NCBI GenBank assembly: GCA_013398615.1
Contig: VZSR01000028.1
Span: 785,537 to 849,536, forward strand
Reading direction: 5' to 3'
DNA: 64,000 nt
DNA from: Brachypodius melanocephalos
Taxonomy: Eukaryota > Chordata > Aves > Passeriformes > Pycnonotidae
Positions 1 to 13,785 of this stretch are shown piece after piece. Position numbers and translations under genes: made by a program. The notes under the pieces were generated by a model. That model made no database searches and had not been told where the DNA came from. It worked only from the letters and a program-made list of their open reading frames with translations. Each line of letters opens with the position of its first letter. The first letter of the stretch is position 1.

Positions 1-335
1 AGCAGATGGGGACACACACAAACAAAAACTACACCTCTGTACTTGTTACAGTCCCTTTTCTTCAGCTTCCTCAGAACTGTACTTTTCTTAGCCACTTCTT
101 GCCCCTCCTGTCCTCTTCACCACCACTTCTGCTTGACCAAGTCAGAAGCAGGCCCTCAAAAGCAGTACATTTGTTAACATGAATATGTACACAAAGGGTC
201 CTTCCTTACCACTCCATGTGGGCAGTGAGGGGTCCCATTTCAGACATGAAACAGCACTTTCAGTAAAAATGAGCCTGCAACAAGTGTGCTATGAGTGCAT
301 CCAGAACAGAAAATACTCCGAAATTATTAGTTTAC

Positions 336-3300
336 CTGTTTCTAGCTGGTGACTTCCCTGCATCCTCCTGAACAGACCCAAGGCGTGCAGACAACGTGGT
401 AGTTGAAGAATCTGGGTGAATCAAACTGCAGGGAAATGAGCATGATAGAGATGTTTCAGATAATTGCAACATCCAGTGTGTCAGAACAGCTGTAATTAAA
501 GTACAGTTAATTGTCATGTTACCTCTCACTCATGCTAATGATTGTTAAACCAATGAGGGAACAGGGAGAGCTTTCCCCATATGTAGGCCAAAGGTATCTG
601 GAAGACAGTGCTCCTGTCTTCCTCCAAACTCAACTCTTGAACAATACAGACTATTCCTACTTATTGTATTATCCTGCTTTCCCACCTGCTTCCCCTATTT
701 CCCTTTCTCACACATCTTCCTTTCCTACAGGCTGCTATTAGATGCTTTGGTGGTAGACACATTGCCCCCATCTCCCCAGCGTACCATCTTTGCAATGCAA
801 GCAATGCTATCCACAGCTACAGCTTTTGCCAAGACAGCCTGACAACCTTCTGTAATTGTTTAACCTGATCCTGATCACCTTTGCACTCCTTCTGTTCCCA
901 CCCCAATAGGAAGTTTGATCACAGCAGATGATCGAACACCATGGACAGAAATTCCTGTTGGCAAAACTCTATCAGATCTAAAGCACTACAGGCCAACTGA
1001 CACAGCCACCCTGCTGTGCTCTAGCACAACGAATGCTCCTAGAATGGTAAATGCTCTCCATGAGAAACTGTAGCAATGCAGCTTTGCCTGAGTAGCTGTA
1101 CTTACCCAGAGTACACCACTCCTTCACTTTTAAACAACACAGCCCTTCAAATTAGTTAAAGCAGGAACTCTGTTCCAACTGTTTGAAGAGCAGAGTGATG
1201 TCTGACAAGTACATGCAGCATCAGTCTCCCTAAATGCTTTTCTCGCTGCTTTGCAGCATCTTCTCTCATATACGTTATTTTGGAAAGAGACAACTCCCAA
1301 GTTCTCTTTTGAAACAAACTACTTCTCAAGCAGAAGCCACTATTAGAACACAACCCCTGCTCCATTATGAAGCTGTGAGTTGCCAGTTCCCATTGTGGCA
1401 CCATTTAAATTCAGTATCTTGAGTTTAAATTAAATCTCTTAAGGTCAATCAGGAACTTACCAAACAGTATTTAGAAGAAGCACTGTAATGCACTGCAAAG
1501 TGCAACAAGCACTGACGAAAATGTTAATCCTGCTAAACCAACAACAAACCAACTAATCCCAAATCTCACTTCCTCACACACATAAAAGAGGCCCACATTT
1601 ATTCAGTGTCTTCCAAAAAGACTGTGTTCCAGTCTGTGTTCCAGGCCCATAGAGTTATGAGCCTTTCAAAGATAGGAATCATTTTGAGTGCTACACGCTG
1701 CACCAAATAAAGATATAAATTCTTTCTTTACATGTTCATGTCTACAGGCTGCTGAATTGTCATTATAAAGACATTGATAAATGCAAGACAAAACTAAAAA
1801 TACCTTCAGTATTTTGTACATTTGATGAGAAGATTCTGAGAACACTAACTTATTCCCCAGTTCAGAATTTGGTAGTATTTATCCCATGCATTGTTACATT
1901 ACCACTTTAAATGACCATAGCATTGAACCAGAAGTACTTTCCTTTCTTTAGGCCTAAAGCTGATCATTTAAATGCTATGAGCACCATATTCTCAAAAGCA
2001 ACATGCAAAACAAGAGTCAGGGCATTTTCTGAAGACAGAAAATGGTTTGATGGGGTTTTTTAAATACTATCAGAAGAGCTGCTATGGGGCACATGTCACT
2101 AGCACTACCACTACCACTCAGTTAAAAAAAGGTTTTGACTCAAGACCTCCTCAGGAGTTTCACATCTGCCTGCTCCTCTGTTTTAGGGAAATGAGTACAA
2201 ATACCACACCTGATTATTTCTTCTTCCCCACAACACTAAATTAAATCAAGGTATTACAAAAATAACTTGCACAGCACTTGAGAAGTACAGTGTTCTTTTA
2301 TTCATGGTCCAAAAATAAAGATCCCCTCACTTAAGAGCAACAGGAATAAATATACTTTGGAAGGAGATTAAGCTGTCCTTTCAATCCCACTTCATCTGAA
2401 ATAGGCAGTTACTTCCATCATTTCTCTTTTACCTTCCCAGAGAGCATTTCTTACATTCTCCTGCTCCATTCAAAACCTGACAGGTAGAACACCAATGTTA
2501 CATTGATTGCATCTCAACATTGGTGGTTAGGAGGCGTGATTTCAGTTCTGTCTTTTTAAACTCTGAAGACAAAAGCCTGCTCTGTCACTGGTACAGAATC
2601 ACTGACTCAGTACGTTAAAGGAAGAACTGCAAATAATTTAAAGCTTCACTAGGAATCTTTCCGCATTTCAGCTTGAAGAGAAGAATATGACAAGCAAGCA
2701 CAGGATTAGATTCTTTCTACAGGAGCTGGAATTTAATTTTTCTAGGTGGGAACCACCAGCTTTTGTCTGGATAGCTATCAGCCTGGAAACAGTTGAGATT
2801 CTGGAGCTCAGCACAAAGCCATTGACTTTACCTTTGCCAGGTGAGATCCTCCTCCAGGAAGATGTTGCGGCTGGCTTTGCGGCTCCCGACCGGCGTGCGT
2901 GGCTCGCCAGGGTCCAGCACGGACACAGAGCACGCAGAATCTGACAGGGCGTTTAAGTCTTCTCCAATGGAGTTACTGTCTGTGGAGTGTGCGTAGCTCA
3001 AGGCTATTTTCCGGCAATAAGTGCAGGCTCGGAGATCCCCTATGGAAAAGGGAACCGGAGAGCGTAAGCAAACAGGAACAAACAGTACTCTGTTGCTACA
3101 GGATCAGAGGTGTATAATGGTGGAAACAGAAGGATTTTCTGTTCCAAAACCTCTTTGCAAGTCTAATTCTCATACCCCCTTAAAGGGCAAAACCCTGGAT
3201 AATTACACACTCAGGGAATTTTTCCAAGGCAAATAATGCCTAACCCAAGATCAGTGAAAGAGGACAGAGAAGAGAGAAAAGGAGAGGAAGAGGGAGGGAG

Positions 3301-6300
3301 AACATACATGCCCACTGAAATGATGGCAGAACAATAGCCAGTCAAGTATGACACACCAACTGATGTCTAGAATTTGGTAACTGGTATTTAAAATACTCCC
3401 CTCACCCTCAATTAAAATACATGGCTCATACTTTAAAACTACTGTTACTAAGAGCAGCTTTTCCTTGAGCAGGCTTCTTTGTTCAATAGTAGCCATATTT
3501 GTTTTGTAGTGTGGTAAAAATTAGCAAGCATGGCATAATCCACCATCTGTCATAGAGAAACTGGTAGAATTAGGTCCTGTGAATCTTTTTCCTTATTTTT
3601 AAGCCCACTAAAGATCCATACAGCATTTTTTAGAAGATGCCAAGATCTCAAATGCAGTAACCCAAACAGAGACTGTTCTGTTCCTCAGTAAATAAACCCT
3701 ACCTGTGTAGCCCATGAATTTTCCAGGGATTTCCTGATTGCAGCATCGACTGCAAAAGATCTGCCCACAAAGTCGACAGTGGTGCCTCCTCCGGAAGGTG
3801 GTGAATTTCTCACTACAGTCGTAACATTCTTTGCACTGGCTGTCAGGCATCCAGTACTGCTTCAAGTCACTGTCCTACAAGAGAAGACAGCAGACAAAAG
3901 CTTTTTCTTCTGTAATTAAGAAAGCATGTTCAGTTTCATGACTCTTTGTAGACTGTGCTCATGGAAAAGCAAACTTCATATATTCACATATCCATGTACA
4001 TGTATACACATCCTTGCATAAAAGCACACAAAGGATTTTTCATGTGATTTCACAGGGAGGCAGAAGGCTGAGAGCTCTGAACTAAGAGAATAAATCCAGT
4101 AGGACTTTGCCTCCTCGATCCAAGATGGAAGCAAAGCAGAATAAAACTATCATACAATGTAGATGAAAGTTCAAAAATAAATTAATATATGAAGTAGTGA
4201 TTGCTCCCTCCTCTCATTTGCCCCCAGCACAGGAGAGGTCCTCAACTAGCACAGTTTAAAAGAAAAAAAAAAATCCAGCACATATTAGTTGAAGCTGTTA
4301 TCTAGGAGTAAATCAAGTAATCAGAAATTATCACTGTAGGAAGATCATTTCAATAGCTAATACTGGGATATGTTTTGAAAGGATTATAGATACATATAAG
4401 AAGTTTTATTAGTTGATGAAATTCCTCAACACTTCAGTAAATACTTGTAAAATCCCGTCCAGACTATCTTGTTTCAAAACTCCAGATCAACTGCTACATG
4501 GAGAAAACTGAAATTCACATTCAGCAGACAACACATATTAACTTACAGCATAGCCACAGGAAAAACATCATCTTAAAAGCAAAGAGTTAAAACTTCCATT
4601 AGGTGTTGAAGCTACAGAGCAAGGCAAACTCTCAATTGTGATTCCGAGCACAGCAGCTGCAACTGCCATGGATGGAGACAACTGCCAATGGTCACATGAG
4701 AGCCCTGGCTGTGTAACACTCTTTGCTGGAGTTCAGCTCTGGCAAAAAGCCTTTTCAGAGGGACTCAATACGCCAGGTTTTTCTTAGGAAGAGAAACTGC
4801 TGTAAGTATTTTCTCAAAACAATTAGAGGAGAGAGTAATCGCACAAAAGAAAGGTACTCCACGCTCTCGTTTTCACATAGTCAAAAAAACCCATTGGGTT
4901 TTATTTTAAATTGGAATTTTTTTCTGGATGTTCACCAAGTAAAGTTTGACGCAGCTGCTAGACCAATTTTGAGATCAAAGCAGTTATGATCAACAACACA
5001 ACACTTTCATGCTGTCCTCAGCCAAGAAAACCTGCACAGAAAGAGGCTGAAGACTGCTCAAGACAGTCTAGCATTTTAGAGAATCCAGAACATTTTAAGA
5101 TAAACACTCAGCTTCAAGAAGGGAAAGTTGCAGTGAAGAGCTTTGCCAAGAAACTGCTGCAAAGCTGCAGGGGATGCCATATAACAGTTTTTTGTTGCAA
5201 CTCTGCATGATAAGCCAGGTCTCTGGATCTACCACATAGAGAGGGGCTGTTCCACACACCATTGCTGTGCCCCACTTCCATGTGACTATGTGTCTAGAAA
5301 CCCAGCCACTGCTGGGGACATCTCCCAGCTCTCTGCCTTCCTTGCACACTGTTCTTGTCATGAGGGAGGGTTCACAACAGAAGTCTGGCCCGCCTTAGCA
5401 GTAGAGGCTCACTAGAACAGCATCTTCCAAAATCTGACATAAACTTTCTACCAAAGTGAAGAGGTCTCCTGTAGAGACAGACCAAGTCCACAGCAGGAAC
5501 AAACTGCTGCCTGAAGTGACTCAAGCAAAACATGGCTGCAGTCAAGGGCAGTGGTGCATCATCTTTTTTACAGAAGTCAGCATGCTGACAACTAACAGAC
5601 TGTTTCCAGAAGACCTGGTCATATCCATCTACTGCTGTATCCTGTCTGTTTCAGCACTTCTCCAGTAGCTTCAAACACATCTGAAAATCTCTAGGGCCTT
5701 CAGAAGTTGCCACAAACTGAAGTATTAGTAAGGGGCACACTCAATGCCCTGCTTACTGAAATGAAAGGCTTCTTCACTCTCAAAAATCTTGCCCCTTCTA
5801 TCAAAGCAAGACTGTTCTTACAAGTAGAATAGCACTGGAAGATAAGTAAGTTTACTCAAAGTCTACCTATAAAACCTATCAAGACAAAAGCCTGCTTCTT
5901 CCTCTACCAGTCTAATTAAATGCACTTTTGCCTGTTCATGTCTTGCCCACAGACATAGCTATTTATACCCTCACTTATAAATAGTTGTGGATTCTTTTCT
6001 CAGCTAGAGCCTGTTCTTAAAGGTATGGTCCAATTGAACAGATGGAGGTGAAATCAGCAATTCAGTAGCAACCATCAGACTCTTGTCTATCTAAATCGAA
6101 ACGGATTAACAAGGCACGTCTTTCAAGCAAATATTGCTGACCAATGAGTACCGCAGTAAGTAACATATTTAAACTACCCCAAGAATTCTCATTACTATTT
6201 GTGACAGTTAATGTGTTTTACTGTCCATGGTTAGCCCTCTAGGGAGAAAACTATTGGGGTTTTTTTCACTAGACTGGGTAACACGTAAGTGGGAAGGAGT

Positions 6301-9300
6301 TTAAAAAGAGAGCATCTGGTCAAAGCACAAGAAGCCAAGTAAATGCAATGATTCACTCTTCCAATATGACAGATGTTTGGCAAGTCAAAAGTCAGCAGCA
6401 AATGAAATTGTTTCCCCTGCATTCACACAATGCTTTTGAGTTTATTCACTCATCCTTTAAACATTCAGAAAAAAACCCTCCCATGATGTGTCTAAAAACA
6501 AAGCTCAGAAAAGCCAGCTAAAGAGTTAATTTTCTAGATGGTTTGGCCTACCAATCCTTCAAAAGAAGTACCTGGCTCTTCCCCTCCATGATTTCTTTGA
6601 GGCGTTTTAAAACAGTGCTGAGGCTTCTTAACTGAACTGCAGTTCGAGGGTCATGACCTCCAAGAGGTGGTTCTACTTTCCTTCGAGTGTCTGGAAGGGA
6701 AGAGAGAGCAATACTCATTTCTTCCATGATATATCAACATTCACATCACAACACAAAGCCCCACTAGAGGGAACAACATTCAGGTATGTACATTTTACCA
6801 AGTTACAATGTGTATGGCTTCTGGCCCTTGCCTTCTTTTCCCCCCAAAGGAGCTTCTGATGCCAGATAGTTTGCTGTGACTGACATCTTAAATATCACCC
6901 TCTGTGTTTACAAGAAGTCATTTAAGTTCTCTGAGAATGAAAACATCTTTCAAAGAAGTGATTTTCAACCTACTAGATGAAGCTCCTAGTAGTCTGTTAC
7001 AAGCACTGAGGTCTCACTTTTAAAATGCCCTCTGGGATACTAATGCTTACAAAACATATACAATATATTACTACAATATATACATTCATTCTAGGAGTAG
7101 TAAAAGTCAATGCTTTAAGCTGAACTTATTTATAAATTACTACAGCAAAAATCAGGACTCCATTGTTCAGTTCCTATTAAAAACAGTAATTCAGAATAAA
7201 AAGCATTCCAAAGTTCATATTTTTGAGGGGTTTGGGGCTTTTTTTTTTGTTTGGTTTGGTTTTTTTCTAAGAAAAACACCAGGTTGTTGAGAACTGATAC
7301 AGTCATTCTTGATTAACTATAGCAAAGAGACTCCCGAATAAGAATGTAATGCAGCCAATTTCTTTAACTTTGAAGCATTGCTGAACGAGTTACAGGCTCC
7401 TTCTCTCCAGAAACATTTGAAAACACAGCTCTCTATTTACCAAGACATTTAAACATTTCCAGAGTCTCTTTCCTCATCAACAACTTTCTGAACAGTTTCA
7501 AGTTTCTTACCAGCTTCGTTGCTCTCCATCTGACCAGTGTTTTGTGTAGCTTGTCCCCAGTGCGGGCAGAACAGACATGGCTGCTCTGTTTACAGCCTGA
7601 GCTATCCCTGGTGTCAGCAGCAGTGCTGACAGCTCTGCTGGAGCCCGTTAACTGTTGCTGTGCAGGAACTGCGACGCTGCTGTACGTGTTACTGCCTCTG
7701 TGCAGCAGGACAAAACCCTCCCTGCAATGTGACTAAAACCGGGCGATTCCATGCCCCCTCTTCAGCTTCTTAGGAGGTATTTCTAGTCAATCAGCCCACG
7801 TTTTGCTGCTATGTACAACAAGGAATGCACAACGTTTTCCTTTCTAAGAAAAGAAACCCATTTCTGTAACTAGCCACTTGCAGTTGATTTCTTTTTAAAA
7901 AACAAACAGACTTTTGGGCAGTACAAATTTCAGTATTTTAGGTGATTAAGGGGACTTTCATATTTCAAGAAGACATTGATAATACCAGAGAAACTTCTGG
8001 CTCCTCCTTAATTCTATCACAAGATCTATGCTATGTTTACTTCCTGGTACTTCCTCTGAATTCGAGAGTATCTCCTTTCCAGGAATGTTGCTACCAATAC
8101 ATCTTTCAGGCAAGTGACTTCCAAAAAACAAACATACACAGTGCTGAGGAAATGCCACAGGTAACTCCACACTGGTGCTTGTTAGTTAAAAACCCTTTCT
8201 CTGTTCCATAAAACAATGTCAGAAGGATATCACCTACGTCAGAGAAAACATGCCATAAGCAGTAGCAGCTCCTGGCCAACCTGTTTATACCAGAGAAGCT
8301 GATACTCAGATTTAAGTTCAGTTGGTTCTTTTCCTTCTCAATCATGAGGTTTCTGCCTTTCTGAGGAAAAACACACTGTATAGCAAGAAAGTAAGATGTT
8401 ATCATTGCTGCAGAAAAGGAAACACTGTCTAAAACACTGTCTAAAATCCTTCAAAAAGAATTCCCATGTATCAATCCCCTGATCCAAACTCCATTATTAT
8501 GAGTTAATTTTTAACTTCTACAGCTAAAGAAAAGAGTTAACTTATTTCAATAGTAAACATCATCCTTCCTATATGTATTTATGGTTGCTGATCCTTGGGA
8601 AAACCTAGGAAAAAAACTCTGAATTATAGAAATATGTTTTCACAGAGTTTCATGACTATAATATTTTAGCATTCATTTTACAGTGAAAGACAAGGCAAAA
8701 CACCACAAGAACTATTTTGTTGCAACCTAGAGCTTCAGTTTATAGGAGAGCTGACCACATACTAACACAAGACAGAGATTCACACAGTTTCAACAATAAA
8801 AACATACCCCTGCCAGAGATGCCACAGTTTTGCTAATAGAAAACAAAATGAATTGCTTTTTAATTACTTGCTGCCAAGGCATAAAATTTCATATTCAAGC
8901 TCACTACCACAGTTCAACCATCATGTCTTGCTTAAGTCACTGCCATAAAAAGTATTGCCAAGAAAAGGAGGAAAACTGTCCTTAACTTCATTTTATAACA
9001 CGCGTTTTCATGTTCCAAAATGTCTTTAATTAGAAAAGATGCTCTGGTAATAACTCACACTCCACAATGGTTTCCAGTAACTACCCCATGCTTTCCTCAG
9101 GCCTTCTTCCCCTTATTTGATCACTGGCCATTCCCTTGCTCCTGCTAAGCTCCTTTGCCATTCCCTATTACTGCCACTCTGCTGCAATTGTCTAGCATTA
9201 ACAGCATTATCCTGTGTGACAGGGGAGCAAGCAAGAATTGCTTTTACTACCCGTGCTCCCTCTGTAGCCGTCAGCATTTCCAGTTCTCCTTAAACAGGAT

Positions 9301-12300
9301 TTGCAAGCTGTGACATTATCTCAGTGACAATAGTCTCATTATTGGACTATTTTGGTTTAATCCAGCACCTTGACAGCCCAGCACACACAGTCCAACACAA
9401 CCAGCTGGGCTCACAGTCCCTCAGCAGTGACACCAGCCCTGCAGCACCTCCTCCAGCACCTGATGATGCAACAGACTACCCAAGAGAGAGGCCACACAAG
9501 CCACTGCAGAGCCTCAGCACTGGTTCTTCAGCCACACAACTCCCAGAGCATTTCTGACATAAGCCAGGCACCCAATAACTCCTCCTATTTCCACAAAAGC
9601 CAGTATGGAGCTATTATGTTTTTATGTAAGCAGTCCTGAAGGGAAGCACGGAACTGAAACCCTACGTAACCGCTGCCAGACAGCGTCCTACAAAAGCCAC
9701 CATTCCTTCCGTGTCATTCTGCACCTGCATTTGTCAGACAGCACAGTCCCTGGGCAATGCAAAGATCTGCTGCACAGACACTACAAGCTAAAGCACGGAT
9801 GAGTGGTGAGGGTCAGCATCTTCAGGAGCAATATCATTTCATCACTATTTAGAAGCATCGGCAGCAGCCTTTTATTTATCTATTCCTTTCAGTTTGCTTA
9901 ACTCGATACATTATTTAAGATTAAGTAGGCTAGAGAGATCTTTGTGAGTGCTTACATATTTTCCTGCCTACACTTGCCCACATTATTAAGTATCTAAGTA
10001 ATGACAAAGCCTAGAGAGACATTTACAGGCCTGCAGACACAGGGCTACAAGAAAACCTAGTAGGACACCTCAGTGTCACTGAAGTCAGTGGGTGACCCAA
10101 CCTACCAACCCAGATGTTTATATAAATCCCACCACTTATTTTCCTACTTTTCACTATTTAGATACGTATAATCATTTCTAAGATTATTTATGCAGGCCAG
10201 CATCAGCTGCAATAGCAGAAATAAAATTCTCCACTACTCAAAGAAAATCCTCAAAGACCTGATTATTCAGCAGCTTTTAAGGTAAAAAAAGTGAAAGAAA
10301 AATAATTTTCCAAAGTTCGCTTCAAATAAACCCAACACTCGATTTTTAGAGAAGCAAAATGCAAGTATTTTTCCCCTTCTTCAAATATAGTGAGATGGCC
10401 TAAAAAACTCTCCCAAATCTTCTCACCAATCCAGTACACTTTTATATGTGTTACACAGAGCTCATGTTTGTTACAGCACCAAGGTTGTTTGGGGGAAAAT
10501 ACTCAACAGCAAGCCAGGGCACTTGGCACACAGTACCACAGAAATGTCTTCAAAAAGTGAGCAGCAATTCCTGCTCGTTCTAACTTTGCTTCTTTACAGG
10601 CTAATTCATCATCACATTTTTCTAAGCATACTTGCATCCAAACCCAGAGATATGAACGGAGGTCCTGAAAAGGAGCTGGAATAATACAGAAACAATTCCT
10701 CCCACACACCTGGAACTAAATCTTATTCCCTGGATGCCTAATCCCAGAGCAAGTCAAACAGCGAGATTATTTCTGCCTCCTGAGTATTGAACAACAGACC
10801 TCATCTGAGGTTTCTAACATCTTATCCCCAGGCAACTTCCAAGTGATTTACAAGAGATACAAAGAAAAAGTAAATTGGCTTATCCTGCTAAGAGCACATG
10901 GCTGTTCTTGAGACATTTGAGAAAACTGTTTAAGAAAGAGCCCAAGTAAACAAAACAAAGCCCACAAATTAATCAATCAAATCCTTTAATTGGTTTGCTT
11001 GAAGAAGCACAACTCAAAAGATCAAACAGTACTTAGAGGGCAAGGAGGAAGATGATGAGCATGTTTAACTAAGCATGCAAATGACTTCGGTAAAAATGCT
11101 AGTTCTCTGTACTAGACTTTTGCCTGGTTACCAAAACTACACAGCTTTCTAAAACTCCCATACACATTAACAACATTTAGGATCTGATTTGCTTGCACTA
11201 GGTACCACACTCTTGGAAATACTGTCTTGCACAAGACTGTTACCTGGTTTAGCAGCTTCCTCAAGGCTGTCACTAACAGCCAACAGTAATCTGTCAGATC
11301 TCAAAAGGAACCCCTGCCATCTACTTCCTAGCTCTTCCACATCTTCATAAAGCCATTACACAGTTGTACCTTTGAAATCACAATCAATTCACATACCAGC
11401 TAAAAGATTGAGTACAGAATCTGGCAACAGTTCCAAGGTTAGGTAGGACCGAAAAAAAAAAAAAAAATCTTAAGCACAACTTCTTATTCAATTCTCCTCA
11501 AAACAACTATAAGCAAAAACCTTCATTTACAACTTCCTTGAAGGCACAAACATCAATTCCATCTAGACTAAGCACTAAAGTTAGAGTTAGCATGTGGATG
11601 TCAAGAAACTAGTCTCTCGAGACAAAGCAGAAATGCTCAGGATCAAAGTTCAGGCGACTTTAAAACACTGGATGTGTTCTGGCAGCCTCTTCTGTTCCAG
11701 ACTGTTTTCCAATTGAAAGAGCAGAGCTCCAACAAGAAGTTGTCTTGCTGGAACACCAAGACGAGTGGAGGGTTATGAGGTTAAAGTGCAACCTCACTAA
11801 TAGAAGCAGTGTACCCTGATACTAAATTCTGCTATGAATTTAGACACTCGATGAACCTTTGCTCACATCCTTCCACCAGACCCTGTAGCAGCCTGGCTAG
11901 TACCACACTGCCTTATAGAACAAAGAGCTGAAATTACCCAGAGTTGCAGAAGATCTTCTTTGCAGCTCACCAGTCAGTGGTTTTTTGTAAGGAATTGGTG
12001 ATCTCAGAGACTGAGCCCTCGTGGGATGCTGAGGACTGGACCAGCCACCACTTAACGCTTGTGGATCACTCTGTCCTGCCTCTGCTCTCTCTGCTGGGGA
12101 TGAAAGCCTGCCATCATCTAGAGTTGACAAAAAGCAAGAAATCACCTGTTCAGACATGATAAAGAAAACCAGTAGTACATGCAAAGCTAAAGGTAAAAAA
12201 ACTCTCACAAACAGCTCTTTTGGATCATGATTAAATAAAACAAAACAAATTAATTTTTAGTTTTAAAAGTACTATACGCATCACAGGAAAAGGAAAATAG

Positions 12301-13785
12301 GCTGTCTTCAAGGCTCAGGCTATTTCAGAAATTACCTAATGTGGAAAGTTTCAAAAAAAAAAAAACCCTGGCAGATTATTCTTGAATATAAATGTGAATT
12401 ATTCTTGCTAAATAGAATAACCACACTTGACTATCAGCTTCTGCCTTGAAAAGAGATTTTCAGTTATTTTACAAGCCAGTACTGAGATCACATTAAAGTC
12501 ATCACAGCCTTTAATTTCCATCAGCAGATCAAGTATAGACAGATTCTCATTGATTCCAATAAGATGCACATGTCATGTGTTGTTTCAAGGCTGTTTTCCC
12601 ATTCACTTAACAAAAGACTTTGCTGACTCCAGCTTTATTTGTCAGAAAAAAACAAGTGAAGCCAATATCGATCACACTATATGCTACTTTCAATAAATTA
12701 GCAATGACAGGTGTTATTCTACTATGTAAACTAATAGCAGTTATACCAAGTAATTATTTTTCATTCTGCATAAGAAGAGTCTGAACAGATCGTTTTGCTT
12801 ATGCAAAAAGCTGTTTGGCTCTTTTCCCCCAGCCCAAACACTGCTGAAGCATGCTTAGCAGAGCTGGATAAGGAACAGACTAAACAAAAGCAGCTGACCA
12901 GTGTGCCATCTCCAGTAAAAGGAAACACAGATTTTGCACAAAATCCAAGTGCATTCATTCACCACTCTTCGCAGGATCTTTCTTTGAAACCAAAAGGAAC
13001 TCACACAGTTCTTTTAGAGTTTGCCCACTGAGAACATATTTCATGACACATGCAGCACAAAGGCCAAAATCAAGTAATCCTTTTTCATATGCCAAACTTT
13101 CACAACACTTCAGACTTCTTGGTGGGGAACACCTAAGCCATGCAAATTAAGTGTGGAGTTCCTGCTTTACTGCAGCTCAGCTGTCACCCAACTGCAGGTA
13201 TGACATGCACAGGAAGGTGAGGGGTGGATGAAGTCTGAAGTAAGAGCTTGCACTGGAAGGACAAGCACACATCTTGCTCATACAGGCTAGCAGAGGGTTA
13301 CTCCTACTTTCAGTCCAAAGAAAATACCATACAGGCAAAGGAAATTCTGATGTCAAGCTAAGAATCTATACAATACCATGTGCTATCTGGCTTGTTTTTG
13401 ACTTTCACAGGCAGCCACAGGTTTCCAGCTGCAATATGCTGGTTACCTTCCCTCATAATAAAGTTCTACTACATCACCCAAAAGCAAGATGCAACAGCCC
13501 TCACAAAAGAACTGACATCAGCCCTTTGACATTATGCTCCTATGTTCAGAGGTGTTTTTACAAGCAGCAAACAGCACACACAACCCACGCCCACACATCC
13601 CCCCAGCACTTACCTTTGCTGAAACGGAAGAGATTTACAAAAGAACTGTAAGCTGATCTAAAAGGAGGCTCGTCCTGATCAGGAGTCAGGGGTTTGAAGT
13701 GAGTGAGATGAGATGGGCTGCTGGGGGAACGAGGTAGGTCACTGCTAGAGTCCAGTGTCGGAGAGCGTTTGTCATCTGCAGCCAT
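336..13785 (-). CDS. PIKFYVE: PIKFYVE, FYVE-type 1-phosphatidylinositol 3-phosphate 5-kinase, N-terminal part (six coding exons, continues beyond left edge)
   Basis: The gene encodes the endosomal lipid kinase that turns PI3P into PI(3,5)P2, working with VAC14 and FIG4. Coding exons, 5' to 3' on the minus strand, are 13785-13614 (exon starts at 13795), 12090-11938, 6690-6572, 3874-3703, 3039-2832 and 425-336. All have AG/GT borders and the phases join without a break, giving about 304 residues of a protein of roughly 2100. The start is MAADDKRSPTLDSSSDLPRS, closely matching mammalian PIKFYVE as I recall it. The 3874-3703 exon carries the FYVE finger: the WMPD motif, paired CxxC cysteines and RRRHHCRLCGQIFC, which binds PI3P. 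The last exon ends in SPARNR, just before the region around the known AKT site in mammals. The DEP, chaperonin-like and kinase domains lie outside the window. The introns (426-2831, 3040-3702, 3875-6571, 6691-11937, 12091-13613, 13796-16398) show no other gene. Confidence 0.96.
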